In this document: positions 47,088-56,297 of the stretch, piece after piece
Layout of the letters: every line of letters begins with the position of its first letter
Position numbering within the stretch: the first letter of the stretch is position 1
Assembly (NCBI GenBank): GCA_022041995.1
Contig: CP074382.1
Location: 124,001 to 188,000 of the forward strand
DNA from: Cupriavidus necator
Lineage (GTDB): Bacteria > Pseudomonadota > Gammaproteobacteria > Burkholderiales > Burkholderiaceae
Direction: 5' to 3'
Length of the DNA stretch: 64,000 nt
The notes under the pieces: model-generated
What the model was told of the DNA's origin: nothing
What the model saw: the letters and a program-made list of their open reading frames with translations, nothing else
The model's database searches: none
Made by a program: the position numbers and the translations under genes

Positions 47088-47483
47088 TTGCCGCGTCCCT
47101 CCACTATTCATCGATTCGAACATCGCGGCTTCGCTGTCTACCGTCCACAGCGCGATTATCACGAAAACCTTCTGATGCAAGCGCTCAAGGCGTCCAGTTC
47201 GATACGGGTAGAAGAATCGGCCACCAGAGCAGATGATCCGCGGGAACCGTATTGTGAAGACTACCGCGAATGTGACCAAGGCAGGCTTTTGCCTCGGGAA
47301 ATAGAAATTCTCCGAAAGAGGCGGCCCACCGACCGCTTCGCGAAACAGTTGGCTTCGACACTCCCAGAGCAAAACCGCGCGTTAGACGATCCAGTTCTAG
47401 CGCTTAGAAATTTGGCCTGTGCTTCCGTCAAAGCTATTGACGAATTGAATATCAACTTCACCATAGTGGAGCACTATAAATGA
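47088..47483 (+). CDS. Hypothetical protein coupled to a PurC-like enzyme
   Basis: Up to 131 residues from a TTG; an in-frame ATG at 47175 (MQALKASSSIRVEES) is an alternative start. Charged and mainly helical, ending LNINFTIVEHYK. The stop overlaps the next ATG (ATGA), so it is translated with the PurC-like protein. I recognise no family. GC is visibly lower than in the window's host genes, suggesting transfer. Confidence 0.5.
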   Translation: MPRPSTIHRFEHRGFAVYRPQRDYHENLLMQALKASSSIRVEESATRADDPREPYCEDYRECDQGRLLPREIEILRKRRPTDRFAKQLASTLPEQNRALDDPVLALRNLACASVKAIDELNINFTIVEHYK

Positions 47484-48448
47484 CGCCAGATCGCCATGCG
47501 GCATGCGTTTTGCAAGACCAATGCGAGGAGCTCGAGCTGAGACTGACACTGACCGGCGTAGAAGATGGTTTGATTTTTCTCATGGGGCCAGCCGGTGAGT
47601 CGATCCGGGTTCGTCCCTTCGACTCTGAAATTTCAATGTTGGAGCAAGTGATCCGAGGACTCAGATTTGAATTTGACGATCTCCCACTCTTGTGCCGGGG
47701 AGAGAGCAAGGAAATTCGCCTGCTTACGAGGAGAGTTGCTGTCGCAAAGCTGCTACCGACGCTCTACTCGTTTACCGCGAATCGCTCTGGCCAGGTTGAC
47801 GGTACTGAGATCGTAAGAAGCAGCTTCTCAGCCATGATCTTCAGAGAGATGAAACTTGATCCGGACGCGAAACATATTGAAACGGCATTCGTCGGATCAG
47901 TTCCATCTCCATACGGAAATCTACTAGTGGAGAAGGTAGTAGACCCTGGAAATATAGAAGTTCGTGTTAAGAGATATCACATCGGATCGCCTGTTCATAG
48001 ATACAAATATACAGACAGGTATGGGACAAGATTGGGTGGCGAACCGCTGAGAAGATGGAGTCGGTTTGATTCGCCAGTCGTATGCTTTGATTGGCGACAT
48101 CCGCTTTATGGCGATGCGAATGAGAGACTGGCGGACGAGCCTCTGCCTGATGACTATGCAAGTATTTGGATCGATGACATTCATAGCGCCAAGAGCCTCG
48201 CCAGACAGGCATTCGAATGGATTGAAAAGAAATTTCAGAAGAAGGGGCTGCAGTTGATTGATATCTGTTTCTTCATCGATCGAACGGGAACCGTTATTTT
48301 TGGAGAAATCAGTCCCGATTGCATGCGTGTGCGGGAGACAGCATCCGACTCGTCGGCAGCGCTTGACAAGGATCAATGGCGCTCTGGTGGTGATTCCTCG
48401 TCGATCCTGGCTCGGTACCGCGAGCTTTACAATATTCTGTTTGATTAA
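47480..48448 (+). CDS. SAICAR-synthetase (PurC)-like ATP-dependent amide ligase
   Basis: 322 residues with the layout of PurC, which joins aspartate to a carboxyl group in purine synthesis using ATP. The N-terminal half carries the divergent nucleotide-binding fold (LLPTLYSFTANRSGQVDGTE). VRVKRYHIGSPVHRY matches the VVRN/AAGS region, and the C-terminal half has IFGEISPDCMRVRET and LDKDQWRSGGDS, the conserved E-SPD and LDKD-R segments. It is longer and much diverged from housekeeping PurC and is coupled to an unknown small protein. A role in modifying a peptide or small molecule is inference only. Confidence 0.7.
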   Translation: MTPDRHAACVLQDQCEELELRLTLTGVEDGLIFLMGPAGESIRVRPFDSEISMLEQVIRGLRFEFDDLPLLCRGESKEIRLLTRRVAVAKLLPTLYSFTANRSGQVDGTEIVRSSFSAMIFREMKLDPDAKHIETAFVGSVPSPYGNLLVEKVVDPGNIEVRVKRYHIGSPVHRYKYTDRYGTRLGGEPLRRWSRFDSPVVCFDWRHPLYGDANERLADEPLPDDYASIWIDDIHSAKSLARQAFEWIEKKFQKKGLQLIDICFFIDRTGTVIFGEISPDCMRVRETASDSSAALDKDQWRSGGDSSSILARYRELYNILFD

Positions 48449-48580
48449 AGTGCAACCAAAACTCGAAGCGGCGCATGGCGCATATGCGGAAACCGCTTAT
48501 TAGAAGCAAGAGAGCCAAAATCTCCGCCGGATTGATATCTCCATACCTCTCCGTGCCAGGCAAGCGCTAGACATGAACGC

Positions 48581-48892
48581 CTATGCCCGCCTCCGTGTAA
48601 GCGTGGCAGTGGTGAACAACAGCGTAGAACTAAAGCGTCCTTCAATTAGGTGCGAAGAGCGAATCTGGATGGAGGGGTCCTGAGAGGAATACACTGTTGT
48701 AATTCGTCCCTGGACTGACGAGTAGAGTGGCTTATGCTTGGCTGCCATCCGCATGAAGCGAACTATCAACTCTGGATGCTCTCCGGCAGATCCATCGCCA
48801 AAGATCTCATATCCGTATGCCAAGCTTGACGGGGAATATCCAATCTGCGAACAGCCTTGACCGCCCGAGGGAGCGTCCGGAAAATCTGACAT
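48581..48892 (-). CDS. Hypothetical protein D of a minus-strand small-gene cluster
   Basis: 103 residues, start MSDFPDAPSGGQGCSQIGYS, ending FTTATLTRRRA. It lies 46 bp downstream of the next gene of the cluster. No known motif; Gly/Ser-rich N-terminus and mixed C-terminus. May be real or a fragment. Confidence 0.35.
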   Translation of the reverse strand: MSDFPDAPSGGQGCSQIGYSPSSLAYGYEIFGDGSAGEHPELIVRFMRMAAKHKPLYSSVQGRITTVYSSQDPSIQIRSSHLIEGRFSSTLLFTTATLTRRRA

Positions 48893-48938
48893 GCGCCCAC
48901 AATCGTAGCGTGCATAATGGCCAACCCGTGGTAATAAA

Positions 48939-49325
48939 TCACTTCAAACCTTTGACAAACAGTTCTACCGTATTTTCCCCAGACGCTGGATCGATGTGCG
49001 TAAGCAGGGCCACGCCAGTCGACAGCATGCGCGCATGAACGTTGGAAATATAGCCGACAGACCTGAAGCCTTTCGGCGTAGCCGAACCATTTCGGCGCGA
49101 TTCGATGTCTACCCCATTATGATGGGCTCGAAGCGTCTGCTTCCCGCCAAAACGCTCGGCAAGCCTATCGGCGATATCCTCATGGAATGCAGACTTTTCG
49201 AGCGCGCATGCAGTGACAAGGTGTTCGACCTGGATAACGTCTGTCGTTGCAATTTCCAATTCGTACACCATAATCGCACCTTTGTTGGGGTGCACACTGT
49301 AAAACTTGTGTCGGTAGATGTTCAC
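48939..49325 (-). CDS. Hypothetical protein C of the small-gene cluster
   Basis: 128 residues from a GTG that overlaps the preceding stop (GTGA), so translation is coupled to protein B. Internal text such as MVYELEIATTDVIQVEHLVT and VALLTHIDPASGENTVELFV shows an alternating soluble alpha/beta pattern. No family recognised. Confidence 0.55.
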   Translation of the reverse strand: MNIYRHKFYSVHPNKGAIMVYELEIATTDVIQVEHLVTACALEKSAFHEDIADRLAERFGGKQTLRAHHNGVDIESRRNGSATPKGFRSVGYISNVHARMLSTGVALLTHIDPASGENTVELFVKGLK

Positions 49326-49591
49326 GGCTTGCTCCGACCACGCCAGTGAAAGATATTGCCGTGCGGCACCGACGGTGCGCCATGCTCGATGGCCTTGGGT
49401 CCGGTGTACCAGTCACGCCCCGCGAACCAGAAGCGCGTAATGCCTTCGGCCGCGTGCTCATCATTGAAACCCCTGCGCATCTGCACGTCATACCAACCGA
49501 CATAGTGCGGGCTCACACTCCCGTCGATCCAATCAGTCTCGGCATTCCACGTGAGCGGCTCATCGCGTTGGCCGTGCCGGAATGGATGCAT
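49322..49591 (-). CDS. Hypothetical protein B of the small-gene cluster
   Basis: 89 residues, Trp/His-rich: DWIDGSVSPHYVGWYDVQMR, GITRFWFAGRDWYTG and NIFHWRGRSKP. The aromatic motif density suggests a real, compact domain. Its stop overlaps the start of protein C. Not recognised; small cluster genes like this can be toxin or immunity components, but nothing here proves that. Confidence 0.55.
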   Translation of the reverse strand: MHPFRHGQRDEPLTWNAETDWIDGSVSPHYVGWYDVQMRRGFNDEHAAEGITRFWFAGRDWYTGPKAIEHGAPSVPHGNIFHWRGRSKP

Positions 49592-49647
49592 AGTTTCTTG
49601 CTACTGCCGATGGCCAGCACGTTCAGATCGAACCCGCTCGGCCTTTC

Positions 49648-50103
49648 TCATTTTCTTGAGTGTGCCTTGCTCCACGCCCCGACTTTGGTCACATACCGTT
49701 TATCGATTTCGTTCATTAGATGTGCAAACTGTTTCGGATATCTACCCTTCAATGAAATAAGGTAGGCTTCGATGTTGCCAACCCGGCGAGCCAACATACC
49801 ATCGCTGATTAGCTGAACTTCGTCGACCTTCTTGACCGAATCGTTGGATGGCTCATTCGCCTCCAGAAGGGCGGCGGCGGCCTGTGGTTTTGCCAGCATA
49901 CCGAGCGCTTCCATGGTTTGGCCTATTTGAACGTCGATTTCGATGTTCTCTGTACCACCGAAACACCAGCTGGCGAGAATTGATTGATTCAGCCATTCCG
50001 GCCATTCCGGTCCACGAAAACTCGCATAGGATTCAACTAACTCTCGTGCCTTAGACCATTTGGTAAGCAGAGTTAAGGCGGATACTTCGTAACAAGTGAA
50101 CAT
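49648..50103 (-). CDS. Hypothetical protein A of the small-gene cluster (family with a decayed paralogue)
   Basis: 151 residues from MFTCYEVSALTLLTKWSKAR; an upstream in-frame ATG 13 codons earlier is possible. Soluble, helical. Key segments are PEWPEWLNQSILASWCFGG, EIDVQIGQTMEALGMLAK and GRYPKQFAHLMNEIDKR. A degraded homologue sits at 21866-22310 with the same three segments. The Phe-Ala-His-Leu-Met tail resembles phasin-like helices only superficially. Function unknown. Confidence 0.6.
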   Translation of the reverse strand: MFTCYEVSALTLLTKWSKARELVESYASFRGPEWPEWLNQSILASWCFGGTENIEIDVQIGQTMEALGMLAKPQAAAALLEANEPSNDSVKKVDEVQLISDGMLARRVGNIEAYLISLKGRYPKQFAHLMNEIDKRYVTKVGAWSKAHSRK

Positions 50104-50147
50104 AGTTGACCCTGTCAGGGTGTTGTCGTTGACATGACCCAAATAGC

Positions 50148-50425
50148 TTAGTGAACACGAGCGTTACATCCTGGCCAGTCAGACCTGTTTATGGGCGCCG
50201 CTACAGCCGCGGCCCTGTTCTTGATGCCTTTCCTCCAGACACCTATGCCCGTCCAAAGCGCCACAGTTTGAATGGGCCGGCGAAACGAGGACCGCCGCCG
50301 TTGTTGTGTGCATCGTCGCCCGTTCGATGCCGTCACCTTTCCCGCGCAAGCAGCTAGGACTACGGACACAAGCACTGTCTGAGTGAGCGTCCCAACAAAA
50401 AAATGGAATGCGCAGCGGGCTTCAT
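50148..50425 (-). pseudogene. Frameshifted lipoprotein-like gene
   Basis: AAGGGAGAAGATCC precedes ATG (50423-50425) coding MKPAAHSIF. Across a run of seven Ts the adjacent frame continues VGTLTQTVLVSVVLAACAGK, a typical lipobox (LAAC). The rest (WTGIGVWRKG) is uninformative. One base change would fuse the signal, so it is probably a broken lipoprotein heading the cluster. Confidence 0.35.
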
Positions 50426-50899
50426 GGATCTTCTCCCTTCTATTGCTTCAATACGTGGCGTCCGGACGAAAATCGCGCCGCGCTGCATTTTTACGGAACT
50501 TTGCGGTAGCGTGTTCTTCTTGACACTACGTCATGCGAGTTGCGCGGTGAGCTAGTTATCAGCAGGTTGACTATTATGACTACTCGCATGAGTTTATCAT
50601 CGGCTGATAAATGTCACACTATGCGGGGTATAAGCTAGATCTATGCCATTCGCTCTGAGGTGCGCGAATACCGCGAATATTGAGGTGTTTTTGCGGAATG
50701 CGCCTGCAGTAAAAGCCGACAATGGCGTTCGATTTTGTTGCTGTTCCGACAAACATAACTAAGAATGGTGTTTATAACTTGCACCAGAGCCCAGATTAAA
50801 CTGACCTTCGCCAGCCTCGTGCCGGCACGCACGATGTTACGCGTCTGCGATAGCGCATCGGACCAACGTGTCATGCATGTCAGGCAGGCCGGTCGTTCA
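50426..50899. other. Intergenic, no confident gene
   Basis: About 470 bp, more AT-rich around 50560-50640; no gene recognised. Confidence 0.5.
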
Positions 50900-51940
50900 A
50901 CTTGACTTTAATACCCGCAGCCGCAGAAGCTCGATGTTCGCGCGTCCATACATCTGGCGCTTGAGGAACTTGAGTCGGTTGACGTGACCCTCGGTCTTTC
51001 CATTGCAACTTGAACGCCCCCCACAGTCGGTAAGTCGGGGCGCAGACTTTGCGCGAACCTGCGCATTTCCGCAGCGTGGCAGGGTGACAGAGGCTTCAAC
51101 CATCGATCGGACCGCCGCGGGCTTCGTGGGTGCATGAGGCCGAGACACTACCGCGCGAGACTGCGAACGGGTTTGTTCTCGCACAGCGCCTGCATGGAGG
51201 GCTTGTGGTCGCATTCCTGGGCTCCTCGATGGCGCGCTTCCTCCATCCGACAAGCCGTCCGAACACGCGCCGGCCCGACGGGCAGGGCGTCGTGCGCACG
51301 GGTGACTGGACGAGCGGTGCCTTGCCGTTCGGAAAGAAGAGGCGGACCACGCAATTCCGCATCGACACGGCGCCCCTTGGCCCCGCGCCGGATGGCTACT
51401 GCGCCTGCCCCCACCATCAAGCCGATAGCGTCGCCTTGGGCGCGTAGCGCCATCACCCTGCTCGTACAGCGCCACCCGCTGGCGCGTCGCTGATCGCCCA
51501 GCCGCTACCATGATCTGAGTGAGTTGCGGCTCAGGAGCCGCTGCCGGCAAGGCTCACGCCACCGACCTCGGCTTGCTGCGCGGCTTGGGGCAGTTGCGGC
51601 CCGAGTCGGTACAGTACCTCTCGACGTTGGCGCGCAGGTTGCACAGCAGATGCCAGCGACCGGAGACTTGCCGGATATTCTCGGCAAACGTATGACGAGG
51701 GCAGTCGGCGTTCGCGCACTTGAAGCGACGCACCTCAACGGCGAGAACGACCCGTTGCTCGAGCATCGGATGTTCCCCTGCGCACATACCTGCCGTGGCG
51801 TCGGTTACTCCAACGACGGCGGCAGGACAACGTGCCGCGCGCACCGTACTGCAGGCTTCAGTAATGGTCTCCCCTCGCGCGTCGCCGGACGAAGGGGTTA
51901 CCCACTCGGGTGAGAATACGATCGACCCCACCGAGAATTT
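50900..51940 (-). pseudogene. ISL3-family transposase relic
   Basis: The minus strand shows the ISL3 zinc-finger part VEVRRFKCANADCPRHTFAE at about 51700. After several frame changes the C-terminal signature GQTEGHVNRLKFLKRQMYGR and ANIELLRLRVL appear near 50950. The middle (RLVGWRKRAIEEPRNATTS) is also ISL3-like. At least three breaks. Confidence 0.75.
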
Positions 51941-52465
51941 GGTTCATGGTAACGATCTATGTTCCCGCCGCCTCAGTGCGATTTAGCCCGAAGGAACATC
52001 CTTCCCACCGCTGTGCGGAATGAAAGCAGGTGTTTTTCTGCGGTCCTCCTCGTACTGTTGGCTGAACTCCGCCAAAACTTGCGATTACGGCGCTGGGCGG
52101 ACAGCGATGTGGCTTGGTCAACCATCATCCCGCAAATGGGGGGCCGGCAAGACATTCGGATTGTTGCCGGTCAACGCTCACCGGTGGTAGGGGGATCGTG
52201 AGTTATAACCTCGCGACGCTGTCAGATTTCACTGACAGCGCAGTATGCGCGACGGACAAACGCCCTTGCGATGCCGTACAAGCAGCATGGTACCAAGCCG
52301 AAACGTTTTTCAGAACCGGCTGATTCCGGCATCGCCGCCCGGCAACGATACTACAGGCATACACGGGGTACCGGTTTCCGGCATCAGCAGCAGGGCATCC
52401 AGCACGCAAGCTGGGGCCACCGGGGCAAGAGCGATCAGCGCAATAAAGGTAGCAAGGGGGAAGCG
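51941..52465. other. Intergenic, no confident gene
   Basis: About 0.5 kb upstream of the LRAT-like gene; short frames only. Confidence 0.5.
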
Positions 52466-53065
52466 ATGAGCGGCGATAACCACATCGAACACGCGCAGCG
52501 CCTAGCGGAAATCGCCGAGGAAATTCCTCCTGGCGCGCATCTGAAGACGGACCGCCGTGGCTATGTCCACCATGGCATCTATGTCGGAAACGGCGAGGTG
52601 GTGCATTATGTCGGGTTCAAAGGCTTCCTGCGTTGCGGCCCAGTCGAAAAGACGACTCTTGCAGGTTTTGCCAACGGCTTCGGCTTTCGCGTCGAGTCGG
52701 GCACGCAGGCAAGGAACATCGAGACGGAAGTCATACGGCGCGCGACGGCGCGGCTTGGAGAGGACGATTACCGCCTTCTCACCAACAACTGCGAGCACTT
52801 CTGCACGTGGTGCCTGTCTGGTGAGAGCCGCAGCGAGCAAGTGGAGGCGCTGCTGAGCCACCCATGGCGTGCGCTGCTGGCTATTGTGGGTGTACTCTGT
52901 AGCGGGCATGCTGGGTCAGGATCGAACCGCATGCATGGGCGGGCTGAGCAGGCAGGGCTGCGTGCCCAGGCAGCAGTTGAGGGCGCTATCACAACAGCGG
53001 AAAGGCGCATGCGGCGAGGGACCACAGTTCCAAGAAGGCAAACGCCACGATCAAGACGCCGATGA
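52466..53065 (+). CDS. LRAT-domain (NlpC/P60-like) protein
   Basis: 199 residues. The ATG at 52466 has AGGGGGAAG upstream. The N-terminal about 130 residues are an LRAT domain: GAHLKTDRRGYVHHGIYVGN (catalytic His), VVHYVGF and LTNNCEHFCTWCLSG (NCEHF with the nucleophilic Cys). Bacterial members are thiol acyltransferase or hydrolase-like enzymes of uncertain substrate. The hydrophobic segment ALLAIVGVLCSGHAG may anchor it. The last about 50 residues are low-complexity and overlap an opposite gene, so the C-terminus may be frameshifted. Confidence 0.75.
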   Translation: MSGDNHIEHAQRLAEIAEEIPPGAHLKTDRRGYVHHGIYVGNGEVVHYVGFKGFLRCGPVEKTTLAGFANGFGFRVESGTQARNIETEVIRRATARLGEDDYRLLTNNCEHFCTWCLSGESRSEQVEALLSHPWRALLAIVGVLCSGHAGSGSNRMHGRAEQAGLRAQAAVEGAITTAERRMRRGTTVPRRQTPRSRRR

Positions 53066-53297
53066 CGCCCTTGACTACGGCGACCGCGAACTGCGAACCG
53101 CCAAGGTTGTAGCTCACCACGACCGGCATCTGCTCAAACAGCCGGAGTCCGACAACGCGGTAGTGAGATTCTGGGGCCGCATACATCCAGTAGCGCGTAA
53201 AGCGCCCGTCGGCGATCTGGGCCGGTTGGCCAAAACGGTAAGTGCGCTCGACGTACGGCGGGATGACCGCAGGCGGATGCCGGACAGCCCGAAGCAC
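52989..53297 (-). CDS. Small hypothetical membrane protein
   Basis: 102 residues from GTG; the frame stays open to about 53330. The soluble part (PPYVERTYRFGQPAQIADGR, RYWMYAAPESHYRVVGLRL) precedes a C-terminal transmembrane helix (VVKGVIGVLIVAFAFLELWS). It overlaps the end of the convergent LRAT gene. Family not recognised. Confidence 0.5.
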   Translation of the reverse strand: MLRAVRHPPAVIPPYVERTYRFGQPAQIADGRFTRYWMYAAPESHYRVVGLRLFEQMPVVVSYNLGGSQFAVAVVKGVIGVLIVAFAFLELWSLAACAFPLL

Positions 53298-53538
53298 TTG
53301 CGTGCCGGCGGGAAAAACAATTTCGGCATTGGCTAGCGCTTGGCAGACGATCTATGGGAAGGAGGGTTAGAGCAATATGTTCAGGTGTAGCAATCCTTTG
53401 GCGTCGTCATCAGCTGATCAAATCCGAACGCGAGGCAGTGCAGCCAACTGCGCGATCACCCTGCTCTGCCCCTTGCTGGTGGCTTGAGCAAGGTGGTCGC
53501 GGACCGACTCGCCGCGCCATATCTGAAGCCCTCGGAGG

Positions 53539-54036
53539 TCAGTGCACAGGGCCTGGTGGCCATGTCGCAGGCGACGCTGTACCGCGCGGAGGAGGAAGCC
53601 TGCCTGGCGAAAAGCGCCGCACGCGATTCAAACGCCCTGCCCGCCAGCACTTCGCCGGCGTAAGGCCGTCGCACACGTCGACCGGGGTTCCCAAATACGC
53701 ATGAATTTCGCTGCTTGGGAGATCCTTCATCTGGCGCAGGACCGAGGCCAGCAGCTCCGGCACCGGCGCCGCGAATTGCCAGGCAGGCAATGCACGGCCG
53801 ATCGCCTTGCCGCGCGGGGTGACACAATAGAAGCGTGCCTCCGCCGCCCACGGCAAGCTGGGATCCGCAAGCATTGCTGTCAGGCATTGGCGCACAATAG
53901 CCATCACGCGTGCGCGCTCGCCCGCATCAATGGTGTGCTCCAGTTGCTCGTCGATGTCGTGGACCAATTTTTCCACCAACGGAATGCGGCGGGCGACGTC
54001 GAACGTGAAGAAACTTTGCGGTGTCATATCAATCAT
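53539..54036 (-). CDS. Hypothetical protein, possibly with ParS/MbcA-like tail
   Basis: 165 residues, start MIDMTPQSFFTFDVARRIPL. Near its C-terminus LGTPVDVCDGLTPAK resembles the toxin-binding DGLTP segment of Xre/MbcA/ParS antitoxins. In the neighbouring frame the text continues EVLAGRAFESRAALFARQ, so a frameshift near 53660 may have replaced the native end. No partner toxin is visible. Weak assignment. Confidence 0.4.
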   Translation of the reverse strand: MIDMTPQSFFTFDVARRIPLVEKLVHDIDEQLEHTIDAGERARVMAIVRQCLTAMLADPSLPWAAEARFYCVTPRGKAIGRALPAWQFAAPVPELLASVLRQMKDLPSSEIHAYLGTPVDVCDGLTPAKCWRAGRLNRVRRFSPGRLPPPRGTASPATWPPGPVH

Positions 54037-54544
54037 CCATCAGATGACGACGCCGGGCGGCGCAAAGGCGGGATGGATAGCTGCTTCGCGTTCGGCCCGC
54101 TGACAAAACAGCACGTCGGCGGCGAATCCCGATGGCGTGACGTCGGCCAGCGCGCGGTCCTTTGAATCCGCAACCCGATCCGATCGTACGGGGCTGCCGC
54201 TATCATGATGGTCGCTTCCGATGCCCAGCGGCCATGAGCGAAAGCACTCGTGTCCCTGAATCCTCAATCTTGACAAAATGTCTAAACTACGCCGACACAG
54301 GTTTGAAAATCGGCCGAATCATCCCTCACCGCCTGGACTGAGATTCTCGCCCGGCTGCAGAGCGCCTGCCCAGCGTTATAAGCTGGGCGCACTGAACCAC
54401 AGCCACGGGAACATCCAGGCTCGCCTTGTACAAGGTGCATCGATGCCGCCATCAGGTAACGGTCTTGACAACAAACCCCATCGCCTCGTAATACACATAG
54501 CAGCTCATGCGGGCCGATTGAGAAATTTTGTAGTTATAGCTGGC
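54037..54544. other. Intergenic; second CTTGTACAAG palindrome
   Basis: No confident gene. CTTGTACAAG at 54425-54434 lies in a segment (54400-54436) shared with 40031-40066. The target copy ATAGCTGGC (54536-54544) ends the stretch. Confidence 0.4.
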
Positions 54545-55869
54545 CACTAGTGTCCGGTTTATTTGAGGGTCATTGGCTTGGAAGCCAATGCTGACGCGGG
54601 TTGTGAGGATTCCATGGGTGTCCACGATTTGAATTTCGAACGGAAAATTTGCGATCCTTTCGGGTTTCAACGACCAGGATCGACCCATGAATGTGGGCAA
54701 GACGCTGTTCGCGCAGGTCATGGAATTCGTGCCATGGAAGACCTTCGGTCGCATTATCGAGAAGCATCGCGGAGATGCGGGCGTGCGCACCTTGGGCTGC
54801 GCCGATCTGTTCCGCATCATGTCGTTCGCCCAGTTGACCTGGCGCGAGTCGCTGCGCGACATAGAGGTCTGCCTGGCGGCCAACCGCAGCAAGCTCTTTC
54901 ACATGGGATTGAAGAACGTGCCGGCGCGCTCGACGCTGTCGGATGCGCTGAACCTGCGGGACTGGCGCATCTATCACGAGCTGGCGATGCGCCTTATCAC
55001 GCGCGCTCGGGCGCTGTATGCGAGCGAGTCGCTGGATATCGATCTCGATGCAACCATCTACGCCCTGGACGCCACTACCATCGACCTGTGCCTGTCGTTG
55101 TTCGACTGGGCGCCGTTTCGCAAGACCAAGGCAGCGATCAAGATGCACACGCTGCTCGATTTGCGCGGCGCCATTCCCGCCTTCATCCACATTTCCGACG
55201 GCAAACTGCACGAAGTGAACGTACTCGACTTCCTGCCCATCGAGGCAGGCGCGTTCTACGTGATGGATCGCGGCTATCTGGATTTCGCTCGGCTCTACCT
55301 GGTTCATCAAAGCGGCGCATTCTTCGTCACGCGGGCCAAGAGCAACATGAATGCCCGCCGCGTCTACTCTGCCGCAACAGACCGCAGCACCGGTGTCATC
55401 TGCGATCAGACCATCGCCCTGAACGGCTTTTACTCTGCACAAGACTATCCTGAGCACTTGCGCCGCATCCGCTTCAAGGACCCGGAGTCCGGCAAGACCT
55501 TGATCTTCCTGACCAACAACACAACGCTGCCGCCTATCACCATCGCCGCGCTGTACAAGAACCGCTGGCAGGTGGAATTGTTTTTCAAATGGATCAAGCA
55601 GCATCTGCGTATCAAGAAATTCCTCGGCACGAGCGAGAACGCGGTGAAGACGCAAATCTGGTGCGCCGTGTCCATCTACGTGCTCATCGCCATCGTCAAG
55701 AAGGAGCTTCAACTCAATGCCTCGCTTTACACTTTGCTACAGATTTTGTCCGTCTCGGTTTTCGAGAAAACCCCTATTTCACAGGCCTTTCAGCCCGACT
55801 CTTCACTGTCAGAAGTTCCCGACGCCGCTAACCAATTGAATTTGTTCGAAATTTAACCGGACACTAGTG
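54545..55869 (+). mobile_element. IS4-family element (IS4-B), complete, 9-bp duplication
   Basis: 1325 bp with ends CACTAGTGTCCGG / CCGGACACTAGTG. The direct repeat ATAGCTGGC lies at 54536-54544 and 55870-55878. A clean insertion just upstream of the GGDEF relic. Confidence 0.95.
54687..55856 (+). CDS. IS4-family transposase (IS4-B)
   Basis: 389 residues. The DUF4372-like start is MNVGKTLFAQVMEFVPWKTF. Catalytic Asp residues are in YALDATTIDLCLSLFDW and GAFYVMDRGYLDFARLY, and the Glu in LYKNRWQVELFFKWIKQHL. Intact, and distinct in sequence from IS4-A. Confidence 0.95.
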   Translation: MNVGKTLFAQVMEFVPWKTFGRIIEKHRGDAGVRTLGCADLFRIMSFAQLTWRESLRDIEVCLAANRSKLFHMGLKNVPARSTLSDALNLRDWRIYHELAMRLITRARALYASESLDIDLDATIYALDATTIDLCLSLFDWAPFRKTKAAIKMHTLLDLRGAIPAFIHISDGKLHEVNVLDFLPIEAGAFYVMDRGYLDFARLYLVHQSGAFFVTRAKSNMNARRVYSAATDRSTGVICDQTIALNGFYSAQDYPEHLRRIRFKDPESGKTLIFLTNNTTLPPITIAALYKNRWQVELFFKWIKQHLRIKKFLGTSENAVKTQIWCAVSIYVLIAIVKKELQLNASLYTLLQILSVSVFEKTPISQAFQPDSSLSEVPDAANQLNLFEI

Positions 55870-55903
55870 ATAGCTGGCGAAGCTGAAATACCGACACAGC
55901 ATC

Positions 55904-56125
55904 ATGACCGTGCTCTGTGTGCTATGCGTGTTGATGTCAGTGGCACTTACCCAGCAACTCCGCGTACGACGAGAGATCGAGCGGGCAATTGCAGAGCCAT
56001 GTCGGCATGGACAGCCTGACGGGCTTGGAACAAGAAGGGCGCTGGACGCGACGCTGGAAGCCAAGCGGCGGCTCACGAAACGAGAAAAATCTCACTTGGC
56101 TCTTGGCCAACCCACTGGTACATGA
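55904..56125 (+). pseudogene. Membrane diguanylate cyclase (GGDEF) relic
   Basis: MTVLCVLCVLMSVALTQQL is a membrane helix, followed by a coiled linker RVRREIERAIAE. LGTRRALDATLEAKRRLTK then matches the start of GGDEF domains (DSLTGLGNRRALDATLE). The DSLTGL part appears in the next frame, so there are compensating indels. The catalytic GGDEF loop is absent. IS4-B sits just upstream. Confidence 0.5.
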
Positions 56126-56297
56126 GGGCCGCCAGGCAATTGTATGAAGCCAAGGCAGCGGGCCTAAATACGGTTAGGCCGCAGAAGGGGCACGCACAGA
56201 TTCAGGTCACATAAAGCTTGTGTAGCGAGCCAGTACTCGCTGCAGACTCTAGGAAGAGCGCGCATGGTTGCTATGGCAGGTGTTCGCTTTGTGGTGC

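Noticed and set aside
48581..50425. Type VI secretion or toxin-immunity assignment for the small-gene cluster
   Set aside because: No VgrG, PAAR, Hcp or recognisable toxin motif; kept only as an unexplained cluster.
53539..54036. RES-Xre toxin-antitoxin pair
   Set aside because: Only a weak ParS-like DGLTP segment; no HTH in the protein and no RES-domain toxin nearby.
54570..55712. 380-codon antisense frame over IS4-B
   Set aside because: Antisense to an unmistakable IS4 transposase.
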